64,000 nucleotides of DNA, from contig SSBO01000007.1 of the NCBI GenBank assembly GCA_005281725.1, positions 1,432,402-1,496,401 on the forward strand, read 5' to 3'. Positions 1 to 15,187 of this stretch are shown piece after piece. The DNA is from Wuchereria bancrofti (Eukaryota > Nematoda > Chromadorea > Rhabditida > Onchocercidae). How positions within the stretch are numbered: position 1 is the first letter of the stretch; every line of letters starts with the position of its first letter. The position numbers were made by a program, and so were the translations under genes. Below the pieces are notes generated by a model, which saw only the letters and a program-made list of their open reading frames with translations, did not search any database and had not been told where the DNA came from.

Positions 1-1287
1 TAATAAAATCGAAGGAATAAGTGATTTAAACGATGAATGAATGAATCTTGCCGAAGTAAACACAAGAGTTTGTTTAAATAATGGATCAATCTCTGATACA
101 TCAATTCAAATCTAAGTTAATGGCTCTATGCATAATATCTCAATGACTACAGTCACTGGGATGATCCGAACTTCCAACTATTTAGTTTTACTCCCCACTT
201 TACCTACCACACCCCACGTACTCACAAATAAAGTAAGCGTACGGGTACATACATACCCAACTGAGCGATACAGATAGGACAGCACTGTCATCTGTTTAAT
301 TCGCAACTCTCCTTCTCTGGCAATATGTTGTTTGTGACATGTCGACATCTTTGTGCTCTCATGTTCCGAATACTCTCATTCACAACGATAACTATTGACA
401 GATGCAATGCTTCGTGTTATTTTCATTCATTAATTTCTATGAAAGATTAAGCTAAAGTGAGTAAAATGAGGTTAGGGAGAAGGGGTAAGTTATGAATTAG
501 AGAGAGAGAGGATTAAATAAATTAGACAAGTTACAGTAAGTGCTGGCGCGCACATTTTGTTAAGCCTAGCGGAAATGCTTATACGTGCGTAGACTGAAAT
601 GTGGACTTATGTGAAATATAAAGTTAGTCATGTAGAGCTGTAAGAATAATTAACAGAACAGTATTTGGTCCCTAACAAACATTCTCTCAAGTCGTTTTCA
701 TCCTATACCCCCAAAATTTGACATTTTTCCTGTTATCACATTCTGCTTTACTCTGTACATCAGCACTATCCTCATGGTTCGGTGATGACAATTCTGTTTG
801 CCTCCGCCTCCTGTAGTATTTTATTAGAGTTTGATTGTCCAGAATATTCTTTTCGCATGGCTACTTCCACGCCTTATAACTCTTTTGTAAAAAAATTTTG
901 GTAAACAAAAGTAGGCTGGAAAAGCAAGTTATCATGCTACGTTTGTCTTCTACTTTTTACTGATATTAGCACTGTCTTTCTTTTTGAGAACATTAAAGTA
1001 TTATTCTTTTTTTTTCTTTTTTTTTTTTTGATTTTTCAAAAACGGAGAGGGGAAAAATATCTAGGCGATAGACAGGAATAGTTCAGACCTGAATATGTAG
1101 TACCATTCAGATCTGGATTGAAATATGCATGCAACACCATTGTCAACTGAATTATTCAGCAGGATTGCTGTTATTCTCTTTGATCAATAAAGTTACTAGT
1201 TATTGCTGATATATTATCCTTCACAGTACTCGAGTCGAGAGCAGTCTTGTCGAGAATAGTTCTTGTCGTTTAAGTTTAAGGACGATT
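1..1287. other. Intergenic, left edge of window
   Basis: No gene is supported here. The stretch is AT-rich with a short GA run near 500-512 and poly-T near 1007-1030. The last few hundred bases before 1288 presumably hold the promoter and 5' untranslated region of the twisted gastrulation homologue, but I see no defined promoter element. Confidence 0.5.
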
Positions 1288-2992
1288 ATGAACAACTTAA
1301 AGACCTATTTGACATATTTCACTGATCAGATTGATATGATTCAGAATGAAATGATAGCAAATATTATCGGATGGGTGCTGCTGCTGGTGTTATGTACACT
1401 TCTACAGAATCTTTTGCAAGCAGCATTGGATTGTAACGAGACAGAATGTGGCCCTCGAGTGAGTAAGTGCATGCTGCTGAAAGCTTGCAACTGTTCCATC
1501 AATCGTGATAGTATTTTGCATAACAACTGCTCTTGTTGCAATGAATGCATTCAGTGCCTTGATAAGCAATACATGCAATGTTGCGCTTGTGTTGGTATGT
1601 CATCTTTTTTGTCATTTATTAAATGATATCAGTGAATGAATGTTGTTTTACTGTGTGTCACGAGAAAAATATTACTAGAGGTATCCTTAATGGAATTTTT
1701 ATTGCGTCAGTGCCAAAATCCAAAGCTAGATTCAGCTGCAGTTTAAAATCAAAATTGAAAGAGTATTATCTGCACTGAAAGATAATGTTGCACAAATTTA
1801 ATTCTGCTCACTATTAACAAAACAGTATTAACAACAGCCTAGTTAATGATGCTCATATTTTCAAAAACGCTAGGACTCATTTTATTTTGTTCTGTCTTTT
1901 TCCTTTTTTTTATTATCAGTAATAGATAATAGAATCAGTAGAAGAGCAGTTGAAATCTTCAAAGTGTCATGCCATGTTTGTTACCAAGAATGGTGCAGTG
2001 GTAGAGTTTGGTATTTGCTCAGCTGAAATTTAGCTTTGTCCAATTTGTATTACAGGACTATGTAATCCACACAAAGAAGCAGTGCATCTGAACAGTTATG
2101 TTGATCGATTCGATCAGGACGATGAGGATATCATTGTTTTCGACAAAGTCGCGCTGTATGTTTTTTTTTAAGGATGTATTTTGAAATTTTACTATGGATG
2201 AAATAGCTCATTTGCTTCTATATATCTGATTGTTGCATGTCCCTATTTATGAGCAGATCTCGAAATAAATTTAGAGAATCAAAATTTGCAGTTTGTGTGC
2301 AACATAAATTATAGTTATGTGTTGTATTTTTTGTGTTATCATTTTGCATGTCAGCTTTAACTGCCTATCTTCTATGATTAAGTCACCACACCTTAAGCAT
2401 GAATAATATTCCGGTTTGAAATGAATCTACTTTAGAGTGAATAAGGTTGGCACAACATATACATTTCCAGCTTTGCGTGAGTATTCGTTTGACCGCAGAG
2501 GTATATTCTTGCACTGTTGTAATTATGTATTATGGCAGTACTTTTTGCTTTATATTTATTGCACAGCTGAACTCTTCAGTCATCAAAAAAGCTGTTCAGA
2601 CTGAAGAAAAAACTACAAAAAAATTATAGGCCAAAATATGAAGGTGTTGGGAAGAACTCACCGAGAGACGAATTGCACAGTAGTTTATCTTGACAAGTGT
2701 ATGTCGCATAAGCAATGCAGTCGGCAGTGTTTGGTATGTTTATCTTTTTGTGTTTTTCTGATCTGCGCTCTGTTTGCATAAGTTTAAAGTAGTTCTATTT
2801 GGTTCCTATAAATCGATAATTCAAGTGATATAATTATAGATTCTTGGTGCATCGATGCTTCGGTGGTTTCATACGGGTTGTTGCGAATGTATCGGACATA
2901 CGTGTCTTCCATATGGTTCAACAACGGCACGATGTAAATACTGCACTGATTTTGATAACTCCCTTATGTTTCCGAGGCAAACTGAGCTCTGA
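1288..2992 (+). CDS. Twisted gastrulation (TWSG1/TSG) homologue, secreted BMP-binding protein
   Basis: Secreted cysteine-rich protein of the twisted gastrulation family, which binds BMP ligands and chordin outside the cell. Predicted exons are 1288-1594, 2056-2155, 2607-2733 and 2840-2992, about 228 residues. Met codons at 1288, 1336 and 1351 are possible starts; the one at 1351 puts a hydrophobic signal peptide (WVLLLVLCTLL) first. The N-terminal cysteine domain follows (CNETECGPRVSKC, then CSCCNECIQCL and CCACVG). The C-terminal domain has CTVVYLDKCMSHKQC and RWFHTGCCECIGHTC, matching the vertebrate pattern closely. The middle is short and acidic, shorter than in vertebrates. The acceptor of exon 3 (CTGAAG at 2601-2606) is weak, chosen because it keeps phase; a missed small exon is possible. 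Family assignment is firm, exact exon 3 start is not. Confidence 0.85.
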
Positions 2993-3735
2993 CTCTTCCA
3001 ACAACAACAACAACGATAGACTGATTTTGTGGATACTGCGGCAAAAGAAGGTTTTGCGTTAAAGAATGGAAGTAATGGGTCGTCTGATCTTTAGGTTGTA
3101 AAGCATTTTTAAATCTCATAAGTTACATGACATGTATGTGACAGGGTAAAGGTAATTGTTTCAAATGTGTCATTTATTTTTATAAGTGTTTCCAAAGTGA
3201 ATAATGTTCCCAATTGGGGGGGGGGGGGGGGGGGGGAATTACATAAAATGACCTAGTAATATAAAGTTCCTGAGTGAATGTTTGTGCATTTGTTAGTGAT
3301 CTGTGATAAATATAATCTAAAGTTCATTGTTTTATCCCTTGTTTTTCATTGTTTTTTTAAATGTTGTTATGTAATGAAACACTAATTTCAAATTGCACTG
3401 ATAAATCGAACTTACCTAAAAAAGGACGCCAGGTGAATTTGACAAGTTACAGTACGCGTATTTTCAAATGTCTTATCTTCTTGATTTTGCTGAGTGAATT
3501 GAATTCAGTTTAATATTAACATCTATGTTCGACATGATTATATTAGGATCGTAAATTTGTTCCGAAATTGAATCTAGGCTTTGGCGATCAGTTGACTGAT
3601 AGCACTTTCTCCCACCAGGATTGGTAAACACTTTCTTCTCAGTACGCTAGATATTTGTTGAAGCATTTAATTCGATAACAAATTGACGTGGAATTGACAT
3701 ACTGGTCTTATGCAAATTTCACCATTTGCTGCTGT
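2993..3735. other. Intergenic with a 21-base poly-G tract
   Basis: AT-rich spacer downstream of the twisted gastrulation homologue. The only structure is an uninterrupted run of 21 G at 3216-3236. No coding evidence. Confidence 0.6.
3216..3236 (+). repeat. Poly-G homopolymer, 21 bases
   Basis: Uninterrupted G run in otherwise AT-rich DNA. In C. elegans long G tracts can form G-quadruplexes and depend on the DOG-1/FANCJ helicase for stability; that is family knowledge, not shown here. Length in an assembly is prone to error. Confidence 0.9.
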
Positions 3736-4207
3736 CTAACGTCCATTGTATAGGAAACTAAGTGGGGTTGGGTTACATTTGCAGGTGGAAACGGTTGCAT
3801 ATATCTGGGTGATAAGACGACGAGCAGAATTACGAACTGTAGCTGTAACTTCGCTTCGAGCTTTAAAGAAGATGCCACCGATGATTACACTGTTATCTTT
3901 AGCATCACAAACAGTCAAGGGAATAGGTAGTATGCCAGGTTTAACTTTGCTGATAAAATTAATGTCCCTTTGTAATGTAAGATGCAATAGATGCTCTTGC
4001 TTTCATATGCAGCATATTTTGTAATATCTGTGGAACAGAACTAATTTTCCTTTTAGTACCCATCTTGTAATTTACGATATGAAGTAGCTGCTGCTGAATA
4101 TTGTGCGAATTCGGGTGAATTTCCCTAACATCGGTTGTTAATGTGTCACCCACTTGAAAAACTTTATGTAGATTGAAGACGATAATGTGAATATGGAATG
4201 TTAGCAA
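3736..4207 (-). pseudogene. Frameshifted coding relic, unidentified
   Basis: Two overlapping open frames on the minus strand (3959-4207 and 3736-3987, about 82 residues each) abut through a frame change near 3960-3987. The region looks richer in G+C than its surroundings. The downstream frame has protein-like composition (LTVCDAKDNSVIIGG; ends CKCNPTPLSFLYNGR before a stop). No start, signal or clean splice sites tie it to a complete gene, and I do not recognise the family. It could be a decayed gene, exons of a real minus-strand gene, or a transposon remnant. The open frame on the opposite strand over the same bases is taken as a shadow. Confidence 0.3.
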
Positions 4208-4862
4208 TACATCTGAATAACCAAACTAATACAAGAAAAAGATGAAATTGCAGTTGTGAAAGCAAACTCTACTCTAGCAGTATTGTTCTGTTACGCATTA
4301 CATCAGTGGAAACCAGACACAGCACATCGATTTTAGTGTTGAACGTACACATGCGTATTTTGCATGAGTTTAAGGGATGGGAGCAGGAGGATGGCTTGAT
4401 TACTAAGCTAACATAATTATTTATCTTCTGTGATTCAAAATTATTGGGATCATTTAAATTTAACTTTAAAACGGGCTTTCACATATTATCTCACAAACCA
4501 TCAAACCAAAAGAAATTATCAGACATTCTGTTAAAATCCATTTGCAATGAAGAAAGAAGGAGGAGGAGATAAAGCAATGAGCTGATAAGTGATAGGGTAG
4601 ACTCGAGAGAGGGAATATCTCTTGGTAGTTAACATAGCAGTATGTTTGAGTCATGCGAATGAAACTAAATTTTTAATCGTGAGTAAACTTCACACAATAT
4701 AAAAGTTGAATTGCATTAATGGTCTTTTTTCTTTAACATTTATGTTAAGGTATAGTTTCATTGGTACTGATTATCCATCTATCGTTTCGCCGTCTAATAA
4801 ATAAGACGATTTTAAGGAATTATACGAAATAAATTGCAGCCGATAGTCATACCGCAAACGAA
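4208..4862. other. Intergenic upstream of glucose-6-phosphate isomerase
   Basis: AT-rich, no coding or RNA gene evidence. It should contain the isomerase promoter and 5' untranslated region; nothing specific is visible. Confidence 0.5.
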
Positions 4863-8940
<4,078 letters not shown>

Positions 8941-9777
8941 GCTTTGCTGTCTAACCTAACCATCATCATTCTTCAACTCATTAGTTATTTTCATTTTATC
9001 TCTATACTTACTAGTATTTAGATCCTCTCAGTTGGTGTTTTTATGGAGACATAGAATATTGTTAAAAGAAAATGAAAATTTTTATTTTTGGAATTCGGGA
9101 TATAATTTTTAACAATTCTTAGTACAAATAAAAAGATTATCCTTCATTATTAACCAGTTCCAAAATTTTTTTAGTTCTTTCCGGAGCTTTTGAAGCAATG
9201 ATAATAATTTAGGCATTTCATCATTTGTGATTTATATTTCATGAAGTACTTTTATTTTTATGGCTTTTTTTGTAGATATACATTGAACCAGACGGAATTT
9301 ATAATACACTGCAAGTTCTAGAAATGCTAAGATATTATGAAATTTTCATCTTATTGCGTGTAATAATTGTAGAATTGTATTTTGCGATCAAATATACAGT
9401 TAAAATCTATCATGAAATTCTTCATGCACATCCACTGATTTCGTCGTGCTTTTTCATGAGCTTATCTAGGAAATTTATTTGTAAGGAGAATGATCCTACG
9501 TTCATACATGGAATGTAAACTATAAATGACAGAAAAGGGTTATTTGTATAAATTCATAAATGTGGTGGAAGAAATTTTGCAGATAATACTGCTTTAGCAA
9601 TGCATATATTGCAAGAATACATTCAGGTACAATTCATTTAGTTATTTCTGCAGCTGGGAAAAAATTTTTGGTTTTGCTAGGTAGTGGTTTTCCTTTTTAG
9701 ATTGGTTAAAGTATATCTTGTTGATAGAATAAAAGTATTTTATACATACGGGGGTCTCTTAACTAATTAAAAAAGGC
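8941..9777. other. Spacer between isomerase and DnaK relic
   Basis: Very AT-rich. The first part is the 3' untranslated region of the isomerase gene. Open frames here (for example 9324-9518) look random. Nothing else seen. Confidence 0.5.
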
Positions 9778-10206
9778 TTATAATCCAGCAATAACCACCT
9801 TCACTTCCAAGGTAGGTATCACCATTCATAGCTTTTACATCAAAAATTCCATCACTTATTTCGAGTATTGAACATCAAATATACCACCACCAAGGTCATA
9901 TACCACTGTTGTGCACCTGTGCTTTTTATCAAGACTGTAAGCAAGCGCCGCAGCAATTAGTTCATTAACTATTCAAAGTACATTCAATCCGACAATTTTT
10001 CCTGCATCTTTTGTTGCCTAATGTTGAGAATTATTGAAGTATGCTGCTAGCACTGTTATCACAGCATCTTTTACTCCTTTCTAAAGATAAGCCTCTGCTG
10101 CTTCTTTTAGATTTTGTAATATAAAAGCACCGTTTTAACTAGGAAAGTATTCTTTACCATCTGTTGTTTTAATCCTTGCATCGCCACTTTTTGCTGCAAA
10201 CATTAC
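9778..10206 (-). pseudogene. Decayed bacterial-type DnaK (HSP70) fragment, possible Wolbachia transfer
   Basis: The minus strand reads as an internal piece of the DnaK ATPase domain, about 140 codons. In order: GDARIKTTDGKEY, then GAFILQNLKEAAEAYL, KDAVITV, ATKDAGKI, a degraded form of the RIVNEPTAAALAYGLDK block, [12 protein letters not shown], then after a frameshift [18 protein letters not shown] and TYLG. There are at least four in-frame stops, a one-codon insertion after VITV and the frameshift at about 9870. There is no start, no end and no splice sites, so it is a dead fragment. The wording (ALAY, ILEISDG, GDTYLG) is the bacterial/mitochondrial form, not cytosolic HSP70, and GDARIKTTDGKEY looks unlike the animal mitochondrial protein. 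Wolbachia origin is an inference. Confidence 0.85.
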
Positions 10207-10314
10207 ACGGCACGATCAGATCATTTATTACATTAGTTGGAAGATTCGTTGTGATGATTTGTATGTATATGATTAATAAGTTAAGCGTTGGAAAGACGTT
10301 TCAGATAGTGAGAA

Positions 10315-11544
10315 ATGGCAGGTTATGCACTCAAGCGATTAATGGCTGAGTACAAGCGTAAGTTGTGTTTCAAATAATGATAGCCCTGTATGAAGCATAA
10401 AGCACTCACGTGCGGTATTACAGAAAGGAGAATGGGAACTGTATCAGGTTTTATATTCCTATTAATTGTTGTTAGTAACTAAAGTAAGTAGGTAATGAAC
10501 ATGTGCGCATAATATTTATGCTTCTGGGAAGGCATTCTGTTACAGAATTGACGCTAAACCCACCTGAAGGGATTATTGCTGGACCAATCAGTGAAGATAA
10601 TTTTTTCGAGTGGGAATGTCTAATCACAGGACCGGATGAGACATGTTTTGAGAATGGTGTCTTTCCAGCAAGGATTATTTTCCCGCAGGTATTTAGTCTC
10701 ATTCAGTTTCATATGCGTCTTATCTTTTACATTCCATTCCTAGAATGATTTAAAGTAAATAATTTAATACTGGCTATTTCAATTAATTGATTTCAGATGT
10801 TAACAGATGAATGAGTTTAGTGTGTTAATGCTTAACACTGTATGTCCATACATTTATAACAAAACAAAACATATTTTCGATAGAGGATTGCAGCAAATTG
10901 TGATTTTCATGTGATCAAGTGACTTCGCTTAATTGTCGTTTTGATCTTTTAAATTATCTTTTCCCTGTTTTCATGATTTCATATGCTATCAATTTTCGAA
11001 ACCATTTTCCATTTCATCTCGCATTTGGCTAATACGAATTTAACTGAATTAATTTAAATTTAAAAATTGGTTTATTTCAGGATTATCCTCTTTCTCCGCC
11101 AAAAATGCAATTTACTTGCGACATTTTTCATCCAAATATCTATCCGGACGGACGCGTTTGTATTAGTATTCTTCATTCTCCAGGTGATGATCCGACTGGC
11201 TATGAGTCAAGCGCAGAACGATGGTCTCCTGTACAGTCCATCGAAAAAATCCTGCTTTCTGTTGTATCTATGCTTGCTGGTGAGTACTCCTTAACTACAT
11301 TACTGATTTATGGATTTTTCGCAGAAAAAATTATTTAATTGCTATTGATATGAACAGTATACTATTTTGTGTCTAGTTAAAATTACCATTTGCAACAAAA
11401 AGTGTGTTTTTAGAACCAAATGATGAAAGTGCTGCCAACGTAAATGCAGCAAAAATGTGGCGTGAAGATCGTTTACAATTCGAACGTATTGCGGACAATC
11501 TTGTGCGTAAAACGTTATGCTTGCCTCCGAATACCTCATTATAA
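10315..11544 (+). CDS. ubc-14: Ubiquitin-conjugating enzyme E2 G2 (UBE2G2)
   Basis: E2 enzyme that takes ubiquitin from E1 and, with ER-associated RING ligases, builds Lys48 chains on misfolded ER proteins. Exons 10315-10357, 10546-10688, 11081-11279 and 11414-11544 join in phase to give 171 residues. It begins [20 protein letters not shown], almost identical to human UBE2G2. Catalytic Cys89 lies in [15 protein letters not shown]. The acidic insertion typical of the G2/Cdc34/UBC7 group is present ([19 protein letters not shown]). The C-terminal helix region is [20 protein letters not shown]. It ends with a few extra residues, LCLPPNTSL. The catalytic HPN motif is intact. Gene symbol follows the C. 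elegans UBE2G2 orthologue and is by homology only. Confidence 0.95.
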
Positions 11545-12448
11545 TTATGCCCCATAAATTCAGTTCCAGTTGCAATTTCCATCTATTTCTATATGTGCCA
11601 TGTCACTATTTTTTTTTGTATACCCGGAATCATTTCCGACTGCAGTACTCTTGTCATTTCTATTTTTTATCTATTTTATCAATATAACGATATATAAAGT
11701 TTCATGATGAACTCTCGATATATAATACAATCAATCAAAGAGGCTACCGGTCTAGCCTATGAAGAGATCTCCCCGCTCCATCCTTCTTATTCAAAAAGGA
11801 TGTTACATATCCTTCGTGGCATTCAGTAATAGCACGAGACATACCTATTCCTACCTTCAGTGCGAGATCGTCTGAACAGAAAGCCGACCCCACTGATTAT
11901 AATGAACGGAGGTGATAGATCGGAACTTCTTAGAGGACACTATTGTCTATGATACGCATGCATCACAACTGTTCAGATGTCGAACTCATCATCTCCACAC
12001 CTCTTGTCTAGTGACATAGCACTACACTACTACGTCACATCACGTCACTCGTCACTTCACATAAGGGCAGGGTGAGAAAGAATTATTTCTTAGTGGGTAG
12101 TGTGAAACGAGTCGTTTCATCGGACTGGTCACTGAATAATGCTAATGAAGGCTGTCGAGTTGGGGATCTCGCTATTCGCATTTGTTCCCGAATTGTTCTA
12201 GACTTATCGATTACTTTATTTTGCTCTACATTTCTCACTCAAATACAGCAACAGTAAACTGAAGTAAATTAAAGTCCTATGATTCATATGTATTATCATT
12301 ATTAATAGATAATTTTTCCCAATTATTCATGAAACGTTCACGCGATTCTTTGTATAACATTTTGAAAGGCGATTCTAAACATTGTTAAAGCAACATTTTT
12401 GCAGTTCGGTTGTTCTGTGAAAAGTTTTAAACATTGGTTTTGTATGAA
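11545..12448. other. Intergenic between UBE2G2 and GKAP1-like gene
   Basis: Begins with the UBE2G2 3' untranslated region. From about 11740 to 12060 the base composition is clearly richer in C and G than the surroundings, with CAC/ACT-rich stretches, but no open frame or RNA fold I can defend. Confidence 0.45.
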
Positions 12449-14510
12449 ATGCCTATTGTTGGTGAACGCTCAAAGTTCTCGTGCTTGAAAATTTACGACG
12501 ATACGAGTTCATCAAGTGATGGTGATAATAGCACGAAATTGATGGGTAAAATGACACCTAGCCAGGTCATTCACCATATTTGTTAGAATTGAAATGATGG
12601 AAGCAAATTTATAATTCTTGAGTACAAAACAGGGAACTTTAAAGGTGATTGTGAACGGCAGGTCTTCAGTCAAAAAATCAGCCTTCGTATGGTCTGATTC
12701 ATTGCTTAGTTCATATCTTATCTGTTGATTGCTTTTTTTGAATCATGTGTTGTTAGCTGATTCTGTAAAGGGCACAGAACTTTTGACAATTTTAGTAGCT
12801 TTTTTTTAATTGCATGCAGGTTCTTCTATAGAAAATGGAATTAGAAAAATCTCTTTGGTTGATTCGTGGAAGATTTCCTTCAAATCAACATTTATTTCCA
12901 GAATAAGAAACATGGAAATCAGAAAAAATCGGCTACATGCAAGAGTAGTAGCGGTTTCATTGTGCATTCCATACCACAAAAGCGAAAGAATAAGGGGAAA
13001 AAGACCAAAAAAGTAAAAAAGTGTAATTTTTAACAAATAAATCATAGATATATTCGTTAATTTAGCTCTGTCATATACAATATGAATAAGTTGTTTTAAA
13101 ATGATTAAGATTTGCAAAGAAGCAATTTAACTTGTTTCAAGATGCCTATTGTCATGGAAGATGGCTTCATAGTACAAGATGGAGATGGGGATTATATGGA
13201 GAAGAAATATCACGAGGTATTTATTTCCTTTTGTTATTACTGAACAGAAACTTAATATTATTTTTTTGAAAACTCTCTCCGTATTTGTTTTTGTACAATT
13301 TAAGGTAATTTCTTTTTTCTTGTCCAATATTTTATTATTTCTATGTGAGGAATACTATAAAAGAAATAAAAACGTTGCTGAGGCTAATATATGTAGAGCA
13401 CTTTTCTTTTAAATCAAAATAATTGTATCTCTCCATCTAAAACCACAAACATTGTTATTTGTCTTCCATTATCCACGATTTTGCTAGATAATTTCTTCGT
13501 CCTTGCCATAAATGTTTCTTATAGGATTTGCAACAAGCAATGGAAAACAGTCGCGAAATGGCTTCTACGGCATCTGCCGATCCTGTGCAAGAGATAGCAT
13601 CATCCGATGTTTGATATTTGAATAACAGTAGATAGTTTAACTTCCGGTTGATTTATTATTCGACGAAATATTAGTAGAAAACCGTGGGCTCGGAGTTATA
13701 TTCAGAAAACCAGGAGTTATATTCAGATTTATTTTCAGGTTCATGCAGAATCTTGGATGGAGCAGGAAACACTGAGGACAAAAGATGCGGATGAAGTGCT
13801 CATATCGGAAATTGATTTACAAGCTTCTGCTTTGTTCACAAAAAATGATGGACCTCAGAAGGCTGTATGTTTCCAGGGATTTTACTTTTTTTATGAGTTT
13901 GAAGTTTCCCAAAATTTTTTGACATGCACATTTTGTTACGGTTACGAAATTTGTTGACTTCAATTATTATTTATACATGCAGAAATTTTTAAATGAAATA
14001 TTTAGAAGGAGCAACATTTGGTTGCATTGTATCGATCAAAATTGGTGGAAACCCTTAGGCAAGTGGTGTTGGATAAAGAAGTAAAATTGAAAACAGAGTC
14101 AGAACTGACCAAGTACAAAAGCCGTTATAAGAAATTGTGCGAGTTACTGAAGGATGCTGAAGGCATGTTTTATATATTCATTCTTGCTGCATCTTCAATC
14201 ACATTTTTTAATTCGGAATTTCAACGTTGTCATAATTTTTGGAAGTTGTAAATTTCACAAAGATCTGAAAAGCAATCAAAGTTTCATATATGTTTTGCAT
14301 ATGTTACAAAATGAGTTGAAAATATTTACAATAATGCTTTCAGTGAATGAGAAAACACATATGGCAGCAGATCTCGAGAAAGCAAGGACAGTTGAGAAAG
14401 AGTTAAGCTGTCAGATTGGTGAACTACGTGGAGAATTGATGCAAGCGCGGAGCAAAATTCGAGAACTTGAATTGAAATATAAAGAACTGGTCTCAAAGCA
14501 GCAGCACTAG
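12449..14510 (+). CDS. GKAP1-like (cGMP kinase anchoring protein 1 family) coiled-coil protein
   Basis: Resembles vertebrate GKAP1/GKAP42, a Golgi protein that anchors cGMP-dependent protein kinase I. Exons: 12449-12545, 12820-12857, 12902-13012, 13142-13216, 13525-13608, 13739-13864, 14006-14162, 14344-14510, all in phase. The order of features matches GKAP1: an N-terminal SKFSCLKIYDD block followed by an S/D-rich patch (like SRFALLQVDSGSGSDSE), a very basic lysine-rich segment ending IPQKRKNKGKKTKK, a DLQQAMENS helix (like DLEKALLLS), and a long C-terminal coiled coil from about 14006 to the stop (KYKSRYKKLCELLKDAE; ELRGELMQARSKIRELELKY). The intron after 14162 starts with GC, not GT. The 44-base intron at 12858-12901 is the least certain part. 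Family call rests on overall architecture and short matches. Confidence 0.7.
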
Positions 14511-15187
14511 TTCGTAGTTAAATTTCACTAACATCTGGATTACAAAGCTGATTACACATGACTTATTTTTGAGGCATACACAATCAAAAAAAAAAGATAC
14601 TGTTGTATCTTGAGTTATTCAGTATTTGCTTATCTGATCCACTTTCCAACGCTTTCGGTCAATATTTTCAGCACGGTGAGATAGACACAAAACTAGAGAA
14701 AATATTACTTTCATACTGCATATGAAACATTTCACGTTTTGTCAACCGTATATTGTGGAACTGGAGGTAACATTGCAATTATCTTAGATTGATAAAACAT
14801 TTGTTTGCGTAAATTGATGATAGTGTTATCGGGTCTAATTCAGTATATAATTCTTTAACTGCTTTTGGGAAATCCCATAATTAATGTTCGCTGTTGTATA
14901 AGTAAGAGCACGGCAGACTCTATGGTTCGTAATGTGCCTGCAACTCGATTTCTATATTTTGGTGCAATTCAAACCATCAATATGTCTTCACTGATTTTTC
15001 AATGTATTTTTAGTCTTTCCGATTGTTTATTTTGCTTTCCAAAATCATTTTTAAATAATGAAATTTTTGGAGTTGTTAATTAACTGGTTTAAAATAAAGA
15101 CTTCTCTGTGTATGTGTATAGGGACAGTAAACTTTGTTTTCGCCTTATAACTTTCATTTCTTCATTTTTTATAGCCTGATCAATTGA
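14511..15187. other. Intergenic
   Basis: AT-rich; a 72-codon open frame at 14865-15083 has no recognisable features. A TTTTTTATAG at 15165-15174 just before the next gene could be a trans-splice acceptor. Confidence 0.4.

Noticed and set aside
3746..4024. 92-codon + strand frame
   Set aside because: Overlaps the minus-strand relic; its composition reads like the reverse of the minus frames and it has no splice or leader context.
9778..10206. Functional heat-shock gene
   Set aside because: At least four in-frame stops, a frameshift and missing ends rule out a working DnaK.
11740..12060. Possible structural RNA gene in the CAC/ACT-rich stretch
   Set aside because: No cloverleaf, 5S or snRNA features could be found by eye; composition alone is not evidence.
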